Shown in pieces: positions 44,149-53,509 of a stretch of 64,000 bases of DNA. Source of the DNA: Mesoflavibacter zeaxanthinifaciens DSM 18436 (GTDB lineage Bacteria > Bacteroidota > Bacteroidia > Flavobacteriales > Flavobacteriaceae); contig NZ_AULQ01000001.1 of the NCBI RefSeq assembly GCF_000422365.1, forward strand, positions 372,001 through 436,000, read 5' to 3'. The notes under the pieces are model-generated. The model was not told the DNA's origin and did not search any database. It saw only the letters and a program-made list of their open reading frames with translations. A program made the translations under genes and the position numbers. Position 1 is the stretch's first letter, and each line of letters begins with the position of its first letter.

Positions 44149-44640
44149 TTATTCGTTTAAAAAACGTCCTAAACCAAATCGTTTTAGCATTTTCTTTTCA
44201 AAGTTCCAAAAAAATTGAAATTGACCAAATAACCAACCATAAAATACTAGTAAAACTTGGTAAAAAATGAGGCCAATAATAATATATAAAATCCAATAAA
44301 TAAAAGGATTTAAGTTTTCTTTAGTAATTCCTATATATTTTATTAAAGGTCTTCCAATAAACACAGAGGAAGATCCTGTAATAGCAAATACTATAAAGAT
44401 AGCTATTAATTCCCATCTATAAGTTACTTTCCATTTGTTTTCTAATTTGCTAAACAAGAATAAAGTAACCTTTAATAATAGGTAGGTAATAATAATAGTA
44501 AAGCCAATTTTTAGGTAAATATTTTCAAAAAATAAATTAGCTAGTTTATATCCAGAATAAAGTAAACCTAATAAGCCTAAAATAGGAAATAGAAGCTGCC
44601 AATTTTTTTGAATTTGCCAGCGTTGTTTAAATACTTTCAT
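44149..44640 (-). CDS. DUF6787 membrane protein
   Basis: The protein has 163 residues with four membrane helices. The N terminus MKVFKQRWQIQKNWQLLFPI and the C-terminal GWLFGQFQFFWNFEKKMLKRF match DUF6787, a Flavobacteriia family of unknown role. It lies 35 bases after the DUF6146 stop and touches the His/Cys-rich gene, joining the lipoprotein gene above to the metal genes below. Confidence 0.75.
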   Translation of the reverse strand: MKVFKQRWQIQKNWQLLFPILGLLGLLYSGYKLANLFFENIYLKIGFTIIITYLLLKVTLFLFSKLENKWKVTYRWELIAIFIVFAITGSSSVFIGRPLIKYIGITKENLNPFIYWILYIIIGLIFYQVLLVFYGWLFGQFQFFWNFEKKMLKRFGLGRFLNE

Positions 44641-44675
44641 AGCTGTTTTTTAAGTCTGCAAAAGTACAAAACGAT

Positions 44676-45107
44676 TTAAAAAGGAGGCACACGACCACCT
44701 AAAAGATTTTGATTATATTTATTTTGGAAGTAAATAAAGTAATTATACAATTTATAATTAAGCTCATAACCATAATCAATATTCTGTCTATAGTCAATTT
44801 GCATTTCATATAAATTAGGATTGTAACGTTGTGGTTGCAAAACTCTGTTATTCCATGCTTGTACATAGAAAATATTTTTATTTTCTAAATAAGTTTGATT
44901 GTAAAACCCTTCTGGTCTTGCAGTTGTATTTAACCAAACATTAAAACCTGGTTCTATTATGATTATTTCGTATTCTGTTTTATCACTAGTTATTTTAATA
45001 GTATCTCCAATTTGTGCAGAACTATTATCTGCTTCTACAGTTTTTTTAGATGTAGTACAACTATAAGCAATTAAGATAATGCAAGCAGCTAAAGCTAAAT
45101 TTTTCAT
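44676..45107 (-). CDS. DUF6146 lipoprotein
   Basis: The protein has 143 residues. The lipobox LIAYSC places the lipid cysteine at residue 17. The mature part has YEIIIIEPGFNVWLNTTARPEGFYNQTYLENKN and YNPNLYEMQIDYRQNIDYGYELNYKLYNYFIYFQ, the DUF6146 signature. It is an envelope protein of unknown function found across Flavobacteriaceae. It has its own space upstream and is probably the first gene of the unit that runs to 40789. Confidence 0.8.
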   Translation of the reverse strand: MKNLALAACIILIAYSCTTSKKTVEADNSSAQIGDTIKITSDKTEYEIIIIEPGFNVWLNTTARPEGFYNQTYLENKNIFYVQAWNNRVLQPQRYNPNLYEMQIDYRQNIDYGYELNYKLYNYFIYFQNKYNQNLLGGRVPPF

Positions 45108-45144
45108 CGTTCTGTTTTTACTAAAGTTACTAAAATTATAGGAT

Positions 45145-45175
45145 AAAAAAAGCCAAACATTTTGTTTGGCTTTTT
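45145..45175. terminator. Terminator of the DUF937 gene
   Basis: AAAAAGCCAAACA and TGTTTGGCTTTTT pair perfectly around a TTT loop. Confidence 0.9.
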
Positions 45176-45195
45176 CTTGAAATATTTAATAATAA

Positions 45196-45834
45196 TTATT
45201 TTCCAAATAATCCTCCTAAAAGTCCGCCAAGACCGCCTTTTTTCTTAGCTCCTCCTAAAACCATACCAGCTACGTCATCTACAACGCTACCATCTCCATC
45301 TGCATCTAATATTTTTTCTAAAAAGCTTTGTTCTTCTTTAGCTTCACTACCGCCAAGTAAACCACCAAGTAAACCTCCTAAATCATTAGTAGAACTAACG
45401 TTGTTTTGTCTTGCTTGTTTACCTAAAACACCCATTAAAATAGGTGCAGCTACTTTAAGGATATTACCAACAGAACCAGCATCTAAACCAGCTTTTTGGC
45501 CTATTACTTGTTCTACACCTTGCTTTTTTGCACCTAAAACATGACCTAAAATTTTATCACCATCAGTTTTTACAGACTCATCAACACCACCATTAAATAA
45601 TCCACCAAGGTTATCTAAAATACTACCATCATGTTTATCCATTATAGCTCCAAGTAATCCTTGTGCGCCTTCTGGAGATGCAGAAGCGTTACGCTCCATA
45701 GCTTTCATTAATACAGGTAAAGCCATAGTTAATACGCTTCCTGTTCTGTTTTCGTCTGTTCCTGTAGATCCAGAAACACCACTAATTATTGTTTTTCCTA
45801 AATCTGAATTTAATAAGTCTAAAATACCTGCCAT
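45196..45834 (-). CDS. DUF937 domain protein
   Basis: The protein has 212 residues. N-terminal MAGILDLLNSDLGKTIISGVSGSTG and VLTMALPVLMKAMERNA are the DUF937 (YidB-like) signature. Glycine/leucine-rich motifs GLLGAIMDKH and LGGLLGGLLGG follow, with a glycine-rich tail ending GGLGGLLGGLFGK. There is no signal peptide. The family's role is unknown; the tail may drive assembly. It is monocistronic with a terminator. Confidence 0.85.
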   Translation of the reverse strand: MAGILDLLNSDLGKTIISGVSGSTGTDENRTGSVLTMALPVLMKAMERNASASPEGAQGLLGAIMDKHDGSILDNLGGLFNGGVDESVKTDGDKILGHVLGAKKQGVEQVIGQKAGLDAGSVGNILKVAAPILMGVLGKQARQNNVSSTNDLGGLLGGLLGGSEAKEEQSFLEKILDADGDGSVVDDVAGMVLGGAKKKGGLGGLLGGLFGK

Positions 45835-45887
45835 TTTTATTATGTTTTAAAGTTTGTTTAAATTTTGTGATTGTAAATTACAAAAAA

Positions 45888-45914
45888 AAAGTCCCAAGCT
45901 ATTCTTGAGACTTT
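45888..45914 (-). terminator. Terminator of the serC-serA operon
   Basis: On the minus strand AAAGTCTCAAG pairs with CTTGGGACTTT with one G-U pair, followed by a long T run. Confidence 0.8.
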
Positions 45915-45956
45915 AATTAATAATTTTTTTAAAAGAAATCCGATAAAAGGTAAATT

Positions 45957-46913
45957 TTAATCGTTTAAAAGCAAGCTTTTAATCTGGTCTGCTAACTCAA
46001 CTCCAATTCTGTCTTGTGCTTCGTTAGTTGCTGCACCTGTATGCGGAGTTAAAGATAAGCTACTATTCATTAATAATTGAATTTCTGGTTGAGGCTCTTT
46101 TTCAAAAACGTCTAGTGCTGCTCTTGCTACTTTTCCGCTTTCAATAGCATTAACTAGAGCGATTTCATCTAAAACGCCACCACGAGCTGCATTTACAATA
46201 ATAACACCTTCTTTCATTTTATCAAATTCGTCTTTACCAATCACATATTCTTTTTGTGCCGGTACATGAAGTGTTAAAAAGTCTGAGTTTTTGATAACTT
46301 CTTCTTTAGACACAGTTTTAATATCGAAATTTAGTTTTTGACCATCAAAAAACTCTAATTCTAAATCAGCCTTTTCAATAAATGGATCAAAAGCAATTAC
46401 TTTCATTCCTGCGCCAATAGCTACTTTTGCTGTAGCTTGTCCAATACGACCAAAACCAATAATACCTAGTGTCTTACCTTTTAATTCTGTTCCTTTAGCA
46501 TAAGCTTTTTTTAATGCCTTAAATTTAGTGTCTCCTTCTAAAGGCATGTCTCTATTGGCATTATGTAAAAATCTTGCTAAACCATAAAGATGAGCAAAAA
46601 CTAGTTCTGCAACAGAATGAGAAGATGCTGCAGGAGTATTGATTACGTGTATACCTTTATTACGTGCATAGTCTACATCTATATTATCCATACCAACGCC
46701 ACCACGACCTATTATTTTTAGTTCTGGACAAGCGTCAATGATGTCTTTTCTAACTTTTGTTGCGCTTCTTACTAAAAGTACAGTTATATTATTGTTATTA
46801 ATATAATTTATTAATTGTTCTTGTGCTACAGTAGTGGTATTAACTTCAAATCCAGCAGCTTCTAAAGCTTCGATTCCGCTATTTGATATACCATCGTTTG
46901 CTAATACTTTCAT
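45957..46913 (-). CDS. serA: D-3-phosphoglycerate dehydrogenase (short form)
   Basis: The protein has 318 residues. NAD site GIIGFGRIGQA, catalytic arginine in NAARGGVLDE, glutamate in VFEKEP and histidine in TPHTGAATNEAQ are all present. It lacks the C-terminal ASB and ACT domains of long SerA, so serine feedback through ACT is not expected. It starts 31 bases after serC. It catalyses the first step of serine synthesis, 3-phosphoglycerate to 3-phosphohydroxypyruvate. The sequence allows other D-2-hydroxyacid dehydrogenase activities, but the serC partner decides it. Confidence 0.93.
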   Translation of the reverse strand: MKVLANDGISNSGIEALEAAGFEVNTTTVAQEQLINYINNNNITVLLVRSATKVRKDIIDACPELKIIGRGGVGMDNIDVDYARNKGIHVINTPAASSHSVAELVFAHLYGLARFLHNANRDMPLEGDTKFKALKKAYAKGTELKGKTLGIIGFGRIGQATAKVAIGAGMKVIAFDPFIEKADLELEFFDGQKLNFDIKTVSKEEVIKNSDFLTLHVPAQKEYVIGKDEFDKMKEGVIIVNAARGGVLDEIALVNAIESGKVARAALDVFEKEPQPEIQLLMNSSLSLTPHTGAATNEAQDRIGVELADQIKSLLLND

Positions 46914-46944
46914 TATTATATTTTCTTTTTCTGTTTAAAAATGA

Positions 46945-48006
46945 TTAAGCTTTACTTTCTAATTCGCTCATAACTTCTACTAATACTTTAACACTGTCTA
47001 GTGATAAAGCATTATACATACTTGCACGGTAACCACCAACACTTCTGTGTCCGTTAAGTCCGTTAATACCAGCTTCTTTCCACATGGTATCAAAAGTTTC
47101 TTTTAAATCGTCGTTTGTTAATGTAAAAGTTGCATTCATGTAAGAACGATCTTCTTTAGCTGCAAATCCTTTAAATAGAGGATTTAAATCTATTTCAGAA
47201 TAAATTAAACGCGCTTTCTTTTCGTTTTCTTCCTCAATTGCTTTAATACCTCCTAAATCTTTTAACCATTGTAATGTTAACATGCTTGTATATACTGCAA
47301 ATACTGGAGGCGTATTAAACATTGAGCTTTTTTCAATATGCACTTTGTAGTCTAACATAGAAGGTATTTTGCGTGATACTTTACCTAAAACATCTTCTTT
47401 TACTATAACTAGAGTAGTACCAGCAGGACCCATATTTTTTTGAGCACCAGCATAAATAATATCAAATTTTGAAAAATCTAAGGTTCTTGAAAATATGTCA
47501 GAACTCATATCACAGACCATTGGTATTGGTGAGTTTGGAAACTCTTTTATTTGTGTTCCAAAAATGGTATTGTTAGATGTACAGTGAAAATAATCGTAAT
47601 CTTCTGGGATTTCGTATCCTTTAGGGATATAATTGTAATTAGCATTTTTAGAAGACGCAACTTCAATAATGTCATCAAAGATTTTAGCTTCTTTAATAGC
47701 TTTGTCAGACCAAGTTCCTGTATTTAGATACGCAGCTCTTTTTTCTAACATATTTTGAGCAACCATTAAAAATTGCATACTTGCGCCACCTTGTAAAAAT
47801 AAAGCTTTATAACCTTTGCCTTCTAAACCAAGTAATTCTAAAGCCAAAGATCTTGCTTGCTCCATAATATCTACAAAGGATTTACTTCTATGAGAAATTT
47901 CAATTAAAGATAATCCGTTGTCATAATCTAAAACCGCTTGAGAGGCTTTTTGTAATACTTCTTGAGGCAATACGCATGGTCCTGCGCTAAAATTGTGTCT
48001 TTGCAT
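46945..48006 (-). CDS. serC: Phosphoserine aminotransferase
   Basis: The protein has 353 residues. It opens with RHNFSAGPCVLPQEVLQKA, GGASMQF binds the PLP phosphate, and AGAQKNMGPAGT carries the PLP lysine. HRSVGGYRASMYNALS near the C terminus is the SerC signature. It converts phosphohydroxypyruvate to phosphoserine with glutamate. It is first in the serC-serA operon, and its product would also feed a cysteate synthase. The start is clear, with a T/A-rich leader of about 115 bases upstream. Confidence 0.95.
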   Translation of the reverse strand: MQRHNFSAGPCVLPQEVLQKASQAVLDYDNGLSLIEISHRSKSFVDIMEQARSLALELLGLEGKGYKALFLQGGASMQFLMVAQNMLEKRAAYLNTGTWSDKAIKEAKIFDDIIEVASSKNANYNYIPKGYEIPEDYDYFHCTSNNTIFGTQIKEFPNSPIPMVCDMSSDIFSRTLDFSKFDIIYAGAQKNMGPAGTTLVIVKEDVLGKVSRKIPSMLDYKVHIEKSSMFNTPPVFAVYTSMLTLQWLKDLGGIKAIEEENEKKARLIYSEIDLNPLFKGFAAKEDRSYMNATFTLTNDDLKETFDTMWKEAGINGLNGHRSVGGYRASMYNALSLDSVKVLVEVMSELESKA

Positions 48007-48121
48007 TTTTTAATATTTTATGCATACACTGTAAAAGATTTACAGTATATATAGTTTGTTTAGCATTACAAAGGTGCTAATTAATACTGTAAAAAATGTT
48101 ATTAATATGATAATTTATCAA

Positions 48122-49183
48122 CTATATTTTTAACAAAAACTCAATAGTATTAATATCATCTGCGTAGTCCCAAAGTTGTGGTTTTTGGGTCATACCAAAA
48201 TCTACATCGTTTTCGGTTAGCCCTTTAGACACAACACATTGAATTAAATCTTTATCAATGTTTAGTTTGTTTTGAAGTTGTTCTAAGCTATCATAGTATT
48301 CATAAAAAACAGTTGCGATAGGAGATGCATAGCTTTGGTCTTCTTTTATCATTAAAAAACCATTTTCTAACATGTCAAATTCGCTCATTAAATAGACTGC
48401 TTTATTATAATCATAATTATTAGCGTATTTAGCCTCTTCAATTATAGGATGCCATTTATACATCGCGTTAAAAAAGCCATCAAAATTGTAATTTTTTGGA
48501 ACAAATAATTTAGAAACGTTGCGACAACCTAATCCATAATATCTAAAAATATCTTCTGATAAGTCATTAAGTTGATCTTCAGTTTCATCACCAGTTAAAA
48601 TTGCTACTGAATTTCTGTTTTGCCTAATTATTGATGGTTTATTTTTAAAATAATACTCAAAATACCTAGCAGTATTGTTGCTTCCTGTTGCTATCACAGC
48701 ATCAAAATCTTGAAGTTTGTCTTCGGTAAATGTTATTTTTCCTTTTAATTCAGGAGAAACATACTCTAAATATTTAGCTAAAAAAGGTAAAAGATGTTTA
48801 TCGTTAGACGATTGTTTTGCCAACACATCATGTCCAGTGATTAAAACACTTAAAAAGTCATGAAATCCAACCAAAGGGATATTTCCTGCCATTATAATAG
48901 CTACTTTTTTTGGTTGGACTTCACTTAAATTATAACTTGATAACCATTGTTTTAAATTATTTTCAGTCAATAAATTAGCCCAACCTTCTAAAGCGAATAA
49001 AATATTGTTTTCAGTAAACCAGCCATTATGTTCTTTGGCTAATTTTATTTGATGTTTAAATCCATCAAAAAACAAGTCATTATGTAGAACATTTTCTTTT
49101 TTTTCAATTCCTTTAGTGGTAAATTGGCTTAAAAATTGGCCTAATTCGGCGAAAGCTTTAGTTATGTAATATTTGTTACCCAT
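48122..49183 (-). CDS. LuxC-like acyl-CoA reductase
   Basis: The protein has 353 residues from the ATG at 49183 (GNKYYITKAFAELG). The reductase core has IIMAGNIPLVGFHDFL-type sequence, ITGHDVLAKQSSNDKHLLP, FDAVIATGSNN and SIIRQNRNSVAILTGDE. The cysteine of YYGLGCRNVSKLF would carry the acyl thioester. It reduces acyl-CoA or acyl-ACP to aldehyde with NADPH, as LuxC does. No LuxD, LuxE or luciferase is nearby. A longer start at a TTG (49225) overlaps the -7 element, so I reject it. It lies back to back with the ferredoxin gene. Confidence 0.85.
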   Translation of the reverse strand: MGNKYYITKAFAELGQFLSQFTTKGIEKKENVLHNDLFFDGFKHQIKLAKEHNGWFTENNILFALEGWANLLTENNLKQWLSSYNLSEVQPKKVAIIMAGNIPLVGFHDFLSVLITGHDVLAKQSSNDKHLLPFLAKYLEYVSPELKGKITFTEDKLQDFDAVIATGSNNTARYFEYYFKNKPSIIRQNRNSVAILTGDETEDQLNDLSEDIFRYYGLGCRNVSKLFVPKNYNFDGFFNAMYKWHPIIEEAKYANNYDYNKAVYLMSEFDMLENGFLMIKEDQSYASPIATVFYEYYDSLEQLQNKLNIDKDLIQCVVSKGLTENDVDFGMTQKPQLWDYADDINTIEFLLKI

Positions 49184-49200
49184 TATAATTTGTATAACCG

Positions 49201-49230
49201 TATTTTTGGCTTTATTTTTGTACAAAGTTA
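49201..49230. promoter_or_regulatory. Divergent overlapping promoters of the acyl-CoA reductase and ferredoxin genes
   Basis: On the plus strand TATTTTTG occurs at 49201-49208 and 49213-49220; on the minus strand TAACTTTG (plus-strand CAAAGTTA) is at 49223-49230. All fit TAnnTTTG, and they lie within 30 bases. Confidence 0.5.
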
Positions 49231-49254
49231 AGTAAACAAAAACGAAATTACGCT

Positions 49255-49608
49255 ATGGCAATTATTATAACAGACGAATGTATAAACTGCGGAGCTTGTG
49301 AGCCAGAATGCCCAAACACTGCAATTTACGAAGGTGCTGACGATTGGAGATATAAAGACGGAACAAGTTTAGAAGGTAAATTAGTTTTACCTGATGGAAA
49401 AGAAGTTAATGCAGATGAGGCGCAAGAGCCTTTAAGTGATGAGATTTATTACATTGTCCCTGATAAATGTACAGAATGTAAAGGATTTCATGAAGAGCCA
49501 CAATGTGCTGCAGTTTGTCCTGTAGACTGTTGTGTACCTGATGATGATCATGTAGAAAATGAAGAAACCTTACTTGGTAAACAAAAATTTATGCATCCTG
49601 ATGGATAA
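49255..49608 (+). CDS. Two-cluster 4Fe-4S ferredoxin
   Basis: The protein has 117 residues. The first cluster motif is [13 protein letters not shown] (residues 9-21), the second [22 protein letters not shown] (about 79-100). The longer spacing in the second motif is that of Alvin-type ferredoxins. The middle is acidic and the C terminus extended. It carries electrons in the cytoplasm. It lies divergent from the acyl-CoA reductase and shares its promoter region. Its partner enzymes cannot be named from here. Confidence 0.93.
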   Translation: MAIIITDECINCGACEPECPNTAIYEGADDWRYKDGTSLEGKLVLPDGKEVNADEAQEPLSDEIYYIVPDKCTECKGFHEEPQCAAVCPVDCCVPDDDHVENEETLLGKQKFMHPDG

Positions 49609-49630
49609 CATAATATTTATCTAAAAATTT

Positions 49631-49658
49631 AAAATCTCAAGTTAACACTTGGGATTTT
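49631..49658 (+). terminator. Terminator of the ferredoxin gene
   Basis: AAAATCTCAAGT (49631-49642) pairs with ACTTGGGATTTT (49647-49658) with one G-T pair, then T. Confidence 0.85.
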
Positions 49659-49674
49659 TTATTGGATTAATGTG

Positions 49675-49682
49675 TACATTTG
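49675..49682 (+). promoter_or_regulatory. -7 element TACATTTG of ychF
   Basis: It is a perfect TAnnTTTG match; the start near 49688 is 20 bases before the ATG. Confidence 0.5.
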
Positions 49683-49707
49683 CACTCGTTAAAAATAAAA
49701 TATAACA

Positions 49708-50802
49708 ATGAAAGCAGGAATTGTAGGCTTACCAAACGTAGGAAAATCGACTTTATTTAATTGTTTATCTAATGCAAAAGCGCAAAGCGCAAACTTTCCG
49801 TTTTGTACGATAGAGCCTAATATTGGTGTGGTAAATGTACCAGATCCAAGGTTGGAAAAGTTAGAAAGTTTAGTAAAACCAGAACGTGTTTTACCAGCAA
49901 CAGTAGAAATTGTTGATATCGCAGGATTAGTAAAAGGAGCTAGTAAAGGAGAAGGTTTAGGTAATCAATTTTTAGCAAATATTAGAGAAACAGATGCAAT
50001 TTTACACGTGTTACGCTGTTTTGATAACGATAATATTGTACATGTAGATGGTAGTGTTGATCCAATTAGAGATAAAGAAACTATAGATATAGAGCTGCAA
50101 TTAAAAGACTTAGAAACAGTAGAAAAAAAGCTTGACAAAGTAAAAAGAGCTGCAAAAACAGGCGATAAAGAAGCTCAAAAAGAAGAAGCTGTTTTATTAA
50201 AAATTAAGGAAGCTTTAGAGGCAGGAACATCAATTAGAGCTTTAGATTTTTCTGAAGAAGACCATAAAGCTTACGTAAAACCATTACAGTTTATTACAGA
50301 AAAACCAGTAATGTATGTGTGTAATGTAGACGAAGGTAGTGCTGTTTCTGGTAATGAATATGTCGAAAAAGTTCGTGAAAACGTAAAAAATGAAAATGCT
50401 GAAGTTTTAGTGCTAGCAGTAGGTACAGAAGCAGATATCAATGAATTAGATGATTACGAAGAGCGCCAAATGTTTTTACAAGATATAGGATTAGACGAGC
50501 CTGGATCTGCTAAATTAATCCGTTCTGCTTATAAATTATTAAACCAACAAACCTACTTTACTGCAGGAGTTAAAGAAGTAAGAGCTTGGACTGTAAATGT
50601 CGGTGCAACTGCACCGCAAGCTGCAGGAGTAATTCATACCGATTTTGAAAAAGGATTTATTAGAGCAGAAGTTATTGCTTACGATGATTATGTACAATTT
50701 GGTAGTGAAGCTAAAGTAAAAGAAGCTGGTAAAATGCGTGTTGAAGGTAAAGAATACATCGTAAAAGATGGCGATGTGATGCATTTTAGATTCAATGTGT
50801 AA
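49708..50802 (+). CDS. ychF: YchF/OLA1-family redox-regulated ATPase
   Basis: The protein has 364 residues. P loop [12 protein letters not shown], switch region [28 protein letters not shown], and the NVDE variant in place of NKxD, which gives ATP preference. The C-terminal TGS domain is [29 protein letters not shown]. It acts with the ribosome and in stress and redox control. It is monocistronic with its own promoter and terminator. Confidence 0.96.
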   Translation: MKAGIVGLPNVGKSTLFNCLSNAKAQSANFPFCTIEPNIGVVNVPDPRLEKLESLVKPERVLPATVEIVDIAGLVKGASKGEGLGNQFLANIRETDAILHVLRCFDNDNIVHVDGSVDPIRDKETIDIELQLKDLETVEKKLDKVKRAAKTGDKEAQKEEAVLLKIKEALEAGTSIRALDFSEEDHKAYVKPLQFITEKPVMYVCNVDEGSAVSGNEYVEKVRENVKNENAEVLVLAVGTEADINELDDYEERQMFLQDIGLDEPGSAKLIRSAYKLLNQQTYFTAGVKEVRAWTVNVGATAPQAAGVIHTDFEKGFIRAEVIAYDDYVQFGSEAKVKEAGKMRVEGKEYIVKDGDVMHFRFNV

Positions 50803-50850
50803 TTTACATTTTAGATTGCTTCACAATTAGATATTAAGATTTAAGACATT

Positions 50851-50881
50851 AAAAACGAGATGAAAATTCATCTCGTTTTTT
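50851..50881 (+). terminator. Terminator of ychF
   Basis: AAAAACGAGATGAA (50851-50864) pairs perfectly with TTCATCTCGTTTTT (50867-50880). The rest of the gap to 51068 has no recognised feature. Confidence 0.9.
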
Positions 50882-51068
50882 GTTTAGAAGTGATTGAATT
50901 AAAATGTAAAACACTAGATGATTTTTGAAAATTCGTGAAATTTGTGTCGATAAAAAATAGTTTACTACTTATCAAAATATATTGTTAATTAATTTCATAG
51001 TCTACTATTTCATTTTTTACTGGGTTGTATTATATTAGCAACATATCTCACATTTTGCACCTAAATTT

Positions 51069-52925
51069 ATGTCAGAACAAACAAATTATACCGAAGACAA
51101 TATACGCTCGTTAGACTGGAAAGAACACATCCGTATGCGACCTGGTATGTATATTGGTAAACTTGGTGATGGATCTTCGCCAGACGACGGTATATACATT
51201 CTGCTTAAAGAAGTATTAGACAACTCGATAGACGAGTTTGTTATGGGCGCAGGAAAAACCATTGAGATTTCCATACAAGGCAATAAAGTAATCGTACGCG
51301 ATTATGGTCGTGGTATACCATTAGGAAAAGTTGTAGACGTCGTGTCTAAAATGAATACCGGTGGTAAATACGATTCTAAAGCCTTTAAAAAATCGGTTGG
51401 ACTTAACGGTGTTGGTACAAAAGCAGTTAACGCTTTATCAACATATTTTAGAGTAGAATCATCTCGTGATGGTAAAAGTGCATCTGCCGATTTTGAACAA
51501 GGAAACCTTGTAGATCAAGAGTTTTTAGAAGAAACGTCAAGACGAAAAGGAACAAAAGTCTCATTTATTCCTGACGAAACTATCTTTAAAAATTACAAGT
51601 TTCGTCATGAGTATGTAGCAAAAATGCTTAAAAACTATGTGTACTTAAATCCTGGTTTAACCATAGTTTTTAATGGCGAAAAATACTTTAGTGAAAATGG
51701 ATTAAAAGATCTTCTTTCAGAAAAAATTAAAGAAGACGATCAACTTTATCCAATAATACACTTACGTGGTGACGATATTGAAGTAGCAATAACGCACAGT
51801 AAAACACAATATAGCGAAGATTACAACAGTTTTGTAAACGGACAAAACACAACACAAGGAGGAACGCATTTAAACGCTTTTAGAGAAGCAATTGTAAAAA
51901 CCATTAGAGATTTTTATGGCAAAAATTACGATGCTTCAGATGTTAGAAAGTCTATTGTTTCTGCAATTGCCATAAAGGTAATGGAACCAGTTTTTGAAAG
52001 TCAGACTAAAACAAAATTAGGTTCGACAGATATGGGTGGAGATTTACCAACCGTTAGAACTTATGTTAACGATTTTATCAAAACTTACTTAGATAACTTT
52101 CTACATAAAAATACTGAAACAGCCGAAAAGCTTCAACGTAAAATATTACAAGCCGAACGTGAACGTAAAGAGCTTTCTGGTATTAGAAAATTAGCTAAAG
52201 ATCGTGCTAAAAAAGCAAGTCTTCATAATAAAAAATTACGCGATTGTCGTGTGCATTTTGGTGATACAAAAAACGAAAGAAATCTAGAAACCACCTTATT
52301 TATAACTGAGGGAGATTCGGCTTCGGGAAGTATCACAAAATCTAGAGATGTTAATACGCAAGCCGTTTTTAGTTTAAAAGGAAAACCACTAAACAGTTAC
52401 GGTTTAACCAAAAAAATAGTTTACGAAAACGAAGAGTTTAATCTACTTCAAGCAGCTTTAAATATAGAAGAATCTTTAGAAGATTTACGTTACAATAACA
52501 TCGTAATTGCAACCGATGCCGATGTAGATGGTATGCATATTAGACTGTTGTTAATTACTTTTTTCTTACAGTTTTTTCCAGAAGTTATTAAAAACGGACA
52601 TCTTTACATCTTACAAACACCATTATTTAGGGTAAGAAACAAAAAAGAAACTATTTATTGTTACAGTGAAGAAGAACGTCGTAACGCTATAGAAAAACTA
52701 AAGCCAAAACCAGAAATTACACGATTTAAAGGTTTAGGTGAAATTAGTCCAGACGAATTTAAACATTTCATAGGTGACGATATAAGACTTGATCCTGTAA
52801 TGCTTGACGATAATATGTCTATAGAAGAATTATTGTCTTTTTACATGGGTAAAAACACACCATCGCGACAAGAGTTTATTATAGATAACTTAAAGGTTGA
52901 AATGGATTTAATAGAAGAGAAGTAG
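51069..52925 (+). CDS. parE: DNA topoisomerase IV subunit B
   Basis: The protein has 618 residues. The GHKL ATPase has [21 protein letters not shown] and [20 protein letters not shown] residues are in TEGDSASGS and DADVDGMHI. It lacks the DNA-gyrase-type insertion and stands with parC, so it is the ATPase subunit of topoisomerase IV, which unlinks replicated chromosomes. A lipoprotein gene starts one base after the stop, then parC follows. I see no strong TAnnTTTG promoter directly upstream. Confidence 0.93.
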   Translation: MSEQTNYTEDNIRSLDWKEHIRMRPGMYIGKLGDGSSPDDGIYILLKEVLDNSIDEFVMGAGKTIEISIQGNKVIVRDYGRGIPLGKVVDVVSKMNTGGKYDSKAFKKSVGLNGVGTKAVNALSTYFRVESSRDGKSASADFEQGNLVDQEFLEETSRRKGTKVSFIPDETIFKNYKFRHEYVAKMLKNYVYLNPGLTIVFNGEKYFSENGLKDLLSEKIKEDDQLYPIIHLRGDDIEVAITHSKTQYSEDYNSFVNGQNTTQGGTHLNAFREAIVKTIRDFYGKNYDASDVRKSIVSAIAIKVMEPVFESQTKTKLGSTDMGGDLPTVRTYVNDFIKTYLDNFLHKNTETAEKLQRKILQAERERKELSGIRKLAKDRAKKASLHNKKLRDCRVHFGDTKNERNLETTLFITEGDSASGSITKSRDVNTQAVFSLKGKPLNSYGLTKKIVYENEEFNLLQAALNIEESLEDLRYNNIVIATDADVDGMHIRLLLITFFLQFFPEVIKNGHLYILQTPLFRVRNKKETIYCYSEEERRNAIEKLKPKPEITRFKGLGEISPDEFKHFIGDDIRLDPVMLDDNMSIEELLSFYMGKNTPSRQEFIIDNLKVEMDLIEEK

Positions 52926-52926
52926 G

Positions 52927-53454
52927 ATGAAATATAAAGCTATATTAAATTTATTATTTGTTTTATTGTTATGTTTTAATTGTTCTTCTAGCGATGAAAA
53001 CGAAGATTCAATTCAAAGTTGTACAAAAACAATAACCATAACTCAGTTTTATATTCTTGACGGAGCATCTTACAGCTATAACACAGAACAAGAAGTGCCT
53101 TGTGATTTTTCAGAGCCAACTAGTGCAGAACAAATAGAACCTCAAAAATTAGAAGACTTTAGCTATGATGTAATTCAGTTTGAATACACACAAGACACAG
53201 GTAATAATACGTCTAGATTACAATTTGAAATTCAATTAAATAACCTTAGCGACCAACCAGTAGAAGGTATACAAAGAATAACTATTAATTCAGATAATAT
53301 CCAATTTTCAACTAATTATGGCATAAATTCTTGTACATCAATTGATGCAAATTCAAGTTGTGTTATTACATATGATGTTGAAGAGCCACATTCAACAGGT
53401 ATATCAAATACTTTTGAATTGATAGATGTAGAATATTATTTAACTATCGAATAA
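52927..53454 (+). CDS. Lipoprotein of unknown function inserted between parE and parC
   Basis: The protein has 175 residues. The lipobox LLCFNC gives lipid Cys19, followed by SSSDENEDS, an acidic export-type stretch. Mature sequence is Asn/Ser/Thr-rich with several cysteines (SCTKT, PCDF, NSCTSIDANSSC), probably disulfide-bonded and beta-rich. It starts one base after the parE stop and ends 55 bases before parC, so it is probably cotranscribed with topoisomerase IV but has no obvious link to it. No domain is recognised. It may be a lineage-specific insertion. Confidence 0.75.
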   Translation: MKYKAILNLLFVLLLCFNCSSSDENEDSIQSCTKTITITQFYILDGASYSYNTEQEVPCDFSEPTSAEQIEPQKLEDFSYDVIQFEYTQDTGNNTSRLQFEIQLNNLSDQPVEGIQRITINSDNIQFSTNYGINSCTSIDANSSCVITYDVEEPHSTGISNTFELIDVEYYLTIE

Positions 53455-53509
53455 TTAAAACTTATATTTAAGTCTAAATAAATAATTTCCTTTAAACAGG
53501 AATAACAAT

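Noticed and set aside
49184-49225. Extended TTG start of the acyl-CoA reductase
   Set aside because: The TTG is part of the minus-strand -7 element TAACTTTG, so it cannot be in the mRNA's coding part.
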